Source: Actinomadura violacea
GTDB taxonomy: Bacteria; Actinomycetota; Actinomycetes; Streptosporangiales; Streptosporangiaceae
DNA length: 64,000 nucleotides
Assembly: GCF_017573465.1 (NCBI RefSeq)
Contig: NZ_JAGEPF010000001.1
Span: forward strand, 62,001 to 126,000
Direction of reading: 5' to 3'
The notes under the pieces are model-generated. The model saw only the letters and a list, made by a program, of their open reading frames with translations. It searched no databases and had not been told where the DNA came from. The stretch's first letter is position 1; the number at the start of each line of letters is the position of its first letter. The position numbers and the translations under genes are program-made. Below, one piece after another: positions 60,261 through 64,000 of this stretch.

Positions 60261-62096
60261 ATGGGGCACTACAAGAGCAACCTCCGGGACCTGGAGTTCA
60301 ACCTCTTCGAGGTGTTCAAGCGCCAGGACCTCCTCGGCAGCGGACCGTACGCCGACCTTGACGAGGACACGGTGCGCAGCATCCTCGACGAGGTGAACCG
60401 CCTCGCCGAGGGCCCGCTGGCCGACTCCTTCGAGGACGCCGACCGCAACCCGCCGAAGTTCGACCCCGCCACCGGCGACGTCCGGATGCCGGAGAGCTTC
60501 AAGAAGTCGTTCAAGGCGTGGATGGACGCCGAGTGGTACCGCCTCGACCTCGCCCCCGAGTTCGGCGGCAGCGGCGCGCCCCGCTCGCTGACCTGGGCCG
60601 TCGCCGAGCAGGTGCTGGGCGCCAACCCGGCGGTCTACATGTTCGCCTCCGGCCCCGGCTTCGCCCAGATCCTCTGGCACATCGGCACCCCGGAGCAGAA
60701 GAAGTTCGCCGAGCTGGCGCTCGAGCGGCAGTGGGGCGCCACCATGGTGCTGACCGAGCCGGACGCCGGCTCCGACGTCGGCGCCGGCCGCACCAAGGCC
60801 GTCCAGCAGCCCGACGGCACCTGGCACATCGAGGGTGTCAAGCGCTTCATCACCTCGGCCGAGCACGACATGGCCGAGAACATCTTCCACCTGGTGCTCG
60901 CCCGTCCCGAGGGCGCCGGCCCCGGCACCAAGGGCCTGTCGATGTTCCTCGTCCCCAAGTACCTGGTGGACGTGGAGACCGGTGAGCTCGGCGAGCGCAA
61001 CGGCGCCTACGTCACCAACGTCGAGAAGAAGATGGGCCTCAAGGTCTCCACGACCTGCGAGCTCACCCTCGGCGAGAAGCACCCCGCGGTCGGCTACCTG
61101 GTCGGCGACGTGCACCAGGGCATCAAGCAGATGTTCCTGGTCATCGAGTACGCCCGGATGATGGTCGGCACCAAGGCCATCGCCACCCTGTCCACCGGGT
61201 ACCTGAACGCGCTGGAGTACGCCAAGGAGCGCGTCCAGGGCGCCGACATGACGCAGATGACCGACAAGGCCGCCCCGCGCGTCACGATCACCCACCACCC
61301 GGACGTCCGCCGCAGCCTGATGACCCAGAAGGCCTACGCCGAGGGCATGCGGGCGCTGGTGCTGCTCACCGCGTCCTACCAGGACGCGGTGCAGGTCGCC
61401 GAGCACGAGGGCCGCAAGGACGAGCAGGCCGAGAAGGTCAACGACCTGCTGCTCCCGATCGTCAAGGGCTTCGGCTCCGAGCGCGCCTACGCGCTGCTCG
61501 GCGCGGAGTCGCTGCAGACCTTCGGCGGCTCGGGCTTCCTGCAGGAGTACCCGGTCGAGCAGTACATCCGCGACTCCAAGATCGACACCCTGTACGAGGG
61601 CACCACCGCGATCCAGGGCCAGGACCTGTTCTTCCGCAAGATCCTGCGGGACAACGGCGAGGCCCTCAAGGTGATCGCCGGGCAGGTCAAGGCGTTCGCC
61701 GAGTCCGAGGCCGGCAACGGCCGGCTGAAGAACGAGCGCGCCCTGCTCGGCAGGGCGCTCGACGACGTCCAGGGCATCCTGAACCCGATGATCGGGTGGG
61801 CGCTCGGCTCCATGGAGAACCCGAAGGAGCTGTACCGCATCGGCCTCAACAGCTCCCGGCTGCTGCTCGCCCTCGGCGACCTGATCGTCGCGTGGCTGCT
61901 GTGCCGGCAGGCCGAGGTCGCCCTCACCGCCCTCGGCGGCGGGGACGTCTCCGACTCCGACAAGGCGTTCTACACCGGCAAGGTCGCCGCCGCGCAGTTC
62001 TTCTGCCAGACGGTGCTGCCGCGCCTGGCGTCCGAGCGCGCGATCACCGAGGCCACCACCCTCGACGTGATGGAGCTGCCCGAAGAGGCCTTCTGA
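60261..62096 (+). CDS. Acyl-CoA dehydrogenase, FadE5-like
   Basis: A 611-residue FAD enzyme, longer than the 390-residue norm, as in FadE5/FadE-type beta-oxidation dehydrogenases that carry an extra C-terminal domain. N-terminal [19 protein letters not shown] is characteristic; the FAD block is [20 protein letters not shown], and the catalytic Glu lies in [20 protein letters not shown]. It starts the degradation of fatty acyl-CoAs. The ATG at 60261 follows GGAG. The promoter region has CRP-like and TetR-like palindromes. A strong hairpin ends the gene. Confidence 0.96.
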   Translation: MGHYKSNLRDLEFNLFEVFKRQDLLGSGPYADLDEDTVRSILDEVNRLAEGPLADSFEDADRNPPKFDPATGDVRMPESFKKSFKAWMDAEWYRLDLAPEFGGSGAPRSLTWAVAEQVLGANPAVYMFASGPGFAQILWHIGTPEQKKFAELALERQWGATMVLTEPDAGSDVGAGRTKAVQQPDGTWHIEGVKRFITSAEHDMAENIFHLVLARPEGAGPGTKGLSMFLVPKYLVDVETGELGERNGAYVTNVEKKMGLKVSTTCELTLGEKHPAVGYLVGDVHQGIKQMFLVIEYARMMVGTKAIATLSTGYLNALEYAKERVQGADMTQMTDKAAPRVTITHHPDVRRSLMTQKAYAEGMRALVLLTASYQDAVQVAEHEGRKDEQAEKVNDLLLPIVKGFGSERAYALLGAESLQTFGGSGFLQEYPVEQYIRDSKIDTLYEGTTAIQGQDLFFRKILRDNGEALKVIAGQVKAFAESEAGNGRLKNERALLGRALDDVQGILNPMIGWALGSMENPKELYRIGLNSSRLLLALGDLIVAWLLCRQAEVALTALGGGDVSDSDKAFYTGKVAAAQFFCQTVLPRLASERAITEATTLDVMELPEEAF

Positions 62097-62128
62097 GCCC
62101 CTCCGCCTCCCGCGGACAGGGAAGCGCC

Positions 62129-62156
62129 GGCCCCCGCCACCCGTGTGGCGGGGGCC
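62129..62156 (+). terminator. Strong hairpin terminator after the acyl-CoA dehydrogenase
   Basis: GGCCCCCGCCA and TGGCGGGGGCC form a perfect 11 bp stem with a 6 nt loop, 33 bp after the stop codon. Confidence 0.85.
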
Positions 62157-62229
62157 GCTGCCGTTCCGGCGCCCGGGTCACTAATGTGAGCGCCGTCCCC
62201 CCGCCCCCCGAATCGAACCGGAGAACCCG

Positions 62230-63723
62230 ATGCCGGCAGGCCGCCCGCGGGATTACCGAAGCCGAAACCGTCTCGTCTTAAGCGTCCCCTTGGCCGTATC
62301 GCTCGCCGGGGTGCTGGCCGCCGCCGGCTGCGCCGACTCCGGCAAGGCGAGCAAGAGCGACCCGCCGACGGCCAAGGGGGGCGGCCCCGTGACGCCCGCC
62401 GCGACCACCGCCGCGGCCGGGTCCACCAAGGAGGGCTGGTTCGGCGGCCCGGACGGCCTGCACGCCCGGCTCCAGATCACCGGCGTCGAACGGCAGGGCG
62501 CCAAGTCCGTCCTGAAGTACAGCGTCACCTCGCTCGACCAGGCCGCCAAGTCGGCGCCGCTCGCCATCAGCCTGCTCGACCCCGTCGCCGGGAAGCTCTA
62601 CAAGCCCACCGCGTCCACCAGCGGCGAGCAGTTCGCGCCCGGCGCCACCCGGCAGATGCAGGCCGACTACCCGGCGATCCCGCAGAACGTCCAGAAGCTC
62701 ACCGCGATCACCCCGGGCACGGCGGGGGAGTACGCCGGCGTCCCCGTGACGGGCACCGGCGACGCGCCCGCCGCCGGGTCGTCCACGGGGAATCCGGTCG
62801 AGCTGTACGACATCACCGAGGGCGAGATCAAGGACGTCACGTCCAGCGGCACCGACGTCACGATGAACCTGCGCACCGACGTGCTGTTCGCGTTCAACTC
62901 CGCCAAGCTCTCCGGCCGCGCCAAGTCCGTCCTGGACGAGGCCGCGCAGGAGATCAAGGCGAAGGCCGACCCGGACAAGAGGCCGCTGGCGTTCGACGGC
63001 TTCACCGACAGCAAGGGCGGCGACTCCTACAACCTCAAGCTGTCGCGCCAGCGCGCCGAAGCCGTCATGAACGAGATGAAGAAGCGGCTCGGCAACGCGT
63101 TCAAGTACTCCGCGCACGGCAAGGGCGAGTCCGAGCCCGTCGCCAAGGAGGGCGGCAAGGACGACGCGCAGGCCCGCGCCCGCAACCGCCGCGTCGAGAT
63201 CTCCTACGTCGTCCGGCAACAGGCCGACGGCACCACCGGCTCGTCGACCGCCGCCGCGAACGGCCGCGGCGGCACCGTCGCGCCCGCCGCGTTCCACGGC
63301 CAGGACGGCAACACCGTCGCCAGCCGCTACGGCCGCTTCGGCGCCGACAAGCGCCGCCTCGACGTCAAGCCGTTCTACCGGGACGGCGCCTACATCGTCT
63401 GCGTCTTCACCATCACCGACGAAGGCCCCGGCACCACCCCGGCCGACGCGAACTACGCGCACAAGGACTACCCGGGCGGCGCGTTCACTTCGTTCTCCGT
63501 CCTCGCGCAGGGCGGCAAGGACGTGTACCGGGCCGTCCGCATCGGCCCCGGCGACCCCGGCAAGCCCGCCGCTTACGTCGATCCGGGCCGCGCCACCTTC
63601 CTCACCGCCGTGAACCAGCCGCAGCGCGGGTTCATCTACGTGCCGGCCCCGCCCGGGAACATCTCCTCGGTCGTCTTCGACGGCGGCCCGTTCGGGAAGG
63701 TCCTCAACGTCCCGGTTCAGTGA
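62230..63723 (+). CDS. OmpA-domain lipoprotein
   Basis: A 497-residue secreted lipoprotein. The signal peptide (LVLSVPLAVSLAGVLAAAGC) ends in a lipobox cysteine. After a Ser/Thr/Pro linker and a beta-rich domain comes an OmpA-like peptidoglycan-binding domain (about 210-325): DVLFAFNSAKLSGRAKSVLD, GFTDSKGGDSYNLKLSRQRA, AQARARNRRVEISY. A further C-terminal domain (FYRDGAYIVCVFTITDEGPG) is unassigned. It probably ties the membrane to the wall. Its end overlaps the convergent TetR gene by 20 nt. Confidence 0.9.
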   Translation: MPAGRPRDYRSRNRLVLSVPLAVSLAGVLAAAGCADSGKASKSDPPTAKGGGPVTPAATTAAAGSTKEGWFGGPDGLHARLQITGVERQGAKSVLKYSVTSLDQAAKSAPLAISLLDPVAGKLYKPTASTSGEQFAPGATRQMQADYPAIPQNVQKLTAITPGTAGEYAGVPVTGTGDAPAAGSSTGNPVELYDITEGEIKDVTSSGTDVTMNLRTDVLFAFNSAKLSGRAKSVLDEAAQEIKAKADPDKRPLAFDGFTDSKGGDSYNLKLSRQRAEAVMNEMKKRLGNAFKYSAHGKGESEPVAKEGGKDDAQARARNRRVEISYVVRQQADGTTGSSTAAANGRGGTVAPAAFHGQDGNTVASRYGRFGADKRRLDVKPFYRDGAYIVCVFTITDEGPGTTPADANYAHKDYPGGAFTSFSVLAQGGKDVYRAVRIGPGDPGKPAAYVDPGRATFLTAVNQPQRGFIYVPAPPGNISSVVFDGGPFGKVLNVPVQ

Positions 63724-64000
63724 CCCCGCGGCCCCGCACCAGGGGCAGGAACACCTCGTCCACGATCTCGGTCAGCACCGCGTCGGGGACGTCGGGCAGG
63801 CCGCGCGCCGCGTACTCGCCGCGCAGCATCGTCATCGGCAGCGCGGCCACGCGCGGATGCACCGCCTCCGGCGGCGCCTCGCCCCGCGCCACCGCGCGGC
63901 CGAGCATCGTCAGCCAGGCGTTGTCCATGGTGGTGTCGCCGGCCTGCTCCCGCAGCAGGCCCAGGAGCTGCGGGTCGTCGCCGGTCGCCGCGAGCAGCTC
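63704..64000 (-). CDS. TetR-family regulator, C-terminal fragment
   Basis: About 98 C-terminal residues of a TetR-type ligand domain (ELLAATGDDPQLLGLLREQA, NAWLTMLGRAVARGEAPPEA, VPDAVLTEIVDEVFLPLVRG). The helix-turn-helix lies beyond the window. It overlaps the OmpA-lipoprotein gene by 20 nt. Confidence 0.8.
   Translation of the reverse strand, partial: ELLAATGDDPQLLGLLREQAGDTTMDNAWLTMLGRAVARGEAPPEAVHPRVAALPMTMLRGEYAARGLPDVPDAVLTEIVDEVFLPLVRGRGVTEPGR

Overview
This window comes from a high-GC actinobacterium. Third codon positions are almost all G or C, GTG and TTG starts are common, genes are densely packed with 1, 4 or 8 nt overlaps, and there is a WhiB protein, an ECF sigma factor, RsbW/STAS/SpoIIE-type phosphatase modules and many TetR regulators. 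The gene content suits a sporulating filamentous genus of the Actinomadura/Streptosporangiales type; that placement is inference. No rRNA, tRNA, CRISPR array, insertion sequence or prophage was seen.

Layout. 1-962: end of a two-component pair (kinase tail and NarL-type regulator). 959-3748: a GntR-controlled CoA-transferase and HMG-CoA-lyase-like gene, divergent around two palindromic operators, followed by a 62 bp palindromic repeat and a decayed secreted metallo-beta-lactamase-fold gene. 4966-8214: drug-efflux MFS, GlxA-type regulator, isochorismatase-family hydrolase. 8362-11149: Tat-exported purple-acid-phosphatase-like enzyme and two membrane proteins, one nested over the end of the other. 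11221-16123: catabolic cluster (APH-type kinase fused to DUF6285, NTF2-like, TetR; divergent VOC, AhpD-like, acyl-CoA dehydrogenase). 16187-27322: signalling and envelope region with RsbW/STAS proteins, a cell-wall L,D-transpeptidase, MarR, SpoIIE-like protein, a three-gene phosphatase/kinase/receiver operon, and an ECF sigma factor with its membrane partner. 27406-34323: pentapeptide-repeat membrane protein, then a polyphosphate module (ppk, NUDIX-phosphatase, CYTH-CHAD) behind a candidate PHO box, ending at the second copy of the 62 bp repeat. 34434-43411: TetR, oxidoreductase, SnoaL and GNAT genes, an XRE/TPR regulator divergent from two small unknown genes, and a WhiB gene behind twin palindromes. 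43428-50272: oxidoreductase, rhomboid, GT-C-like membrane protein, SDR, beta-solenoid membrane protein, Spo0M, SMR exporter; two of these genes have tandem repeats that begin exactly at the stop codon.

The most interesting region is 50473-59796, a six-gene minus-strand operon: a processive family-2 glycosyltransferase, two large membrane-anchored parallel beta-helix proteins, two smaller tandem-duplicated beta-helix proteins, and a UDP-glucose/GDP-mannose 6-dehydrogenase. It has the core logic of an alginate- or hyaluronan-like system (nucleotide uronic acid supply, membrane polymerase, surface beta-helix modifying proteins) without the usual Gram-negative export, PilZ or lyase parts. It is divergent, across 464 bp holding a CRP-like site and two further palindromes, from a FadE5-type acyl-CoA dehydrogenase. 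An OmpA-domain lipoprotein and a truncated TetR gene close the window.
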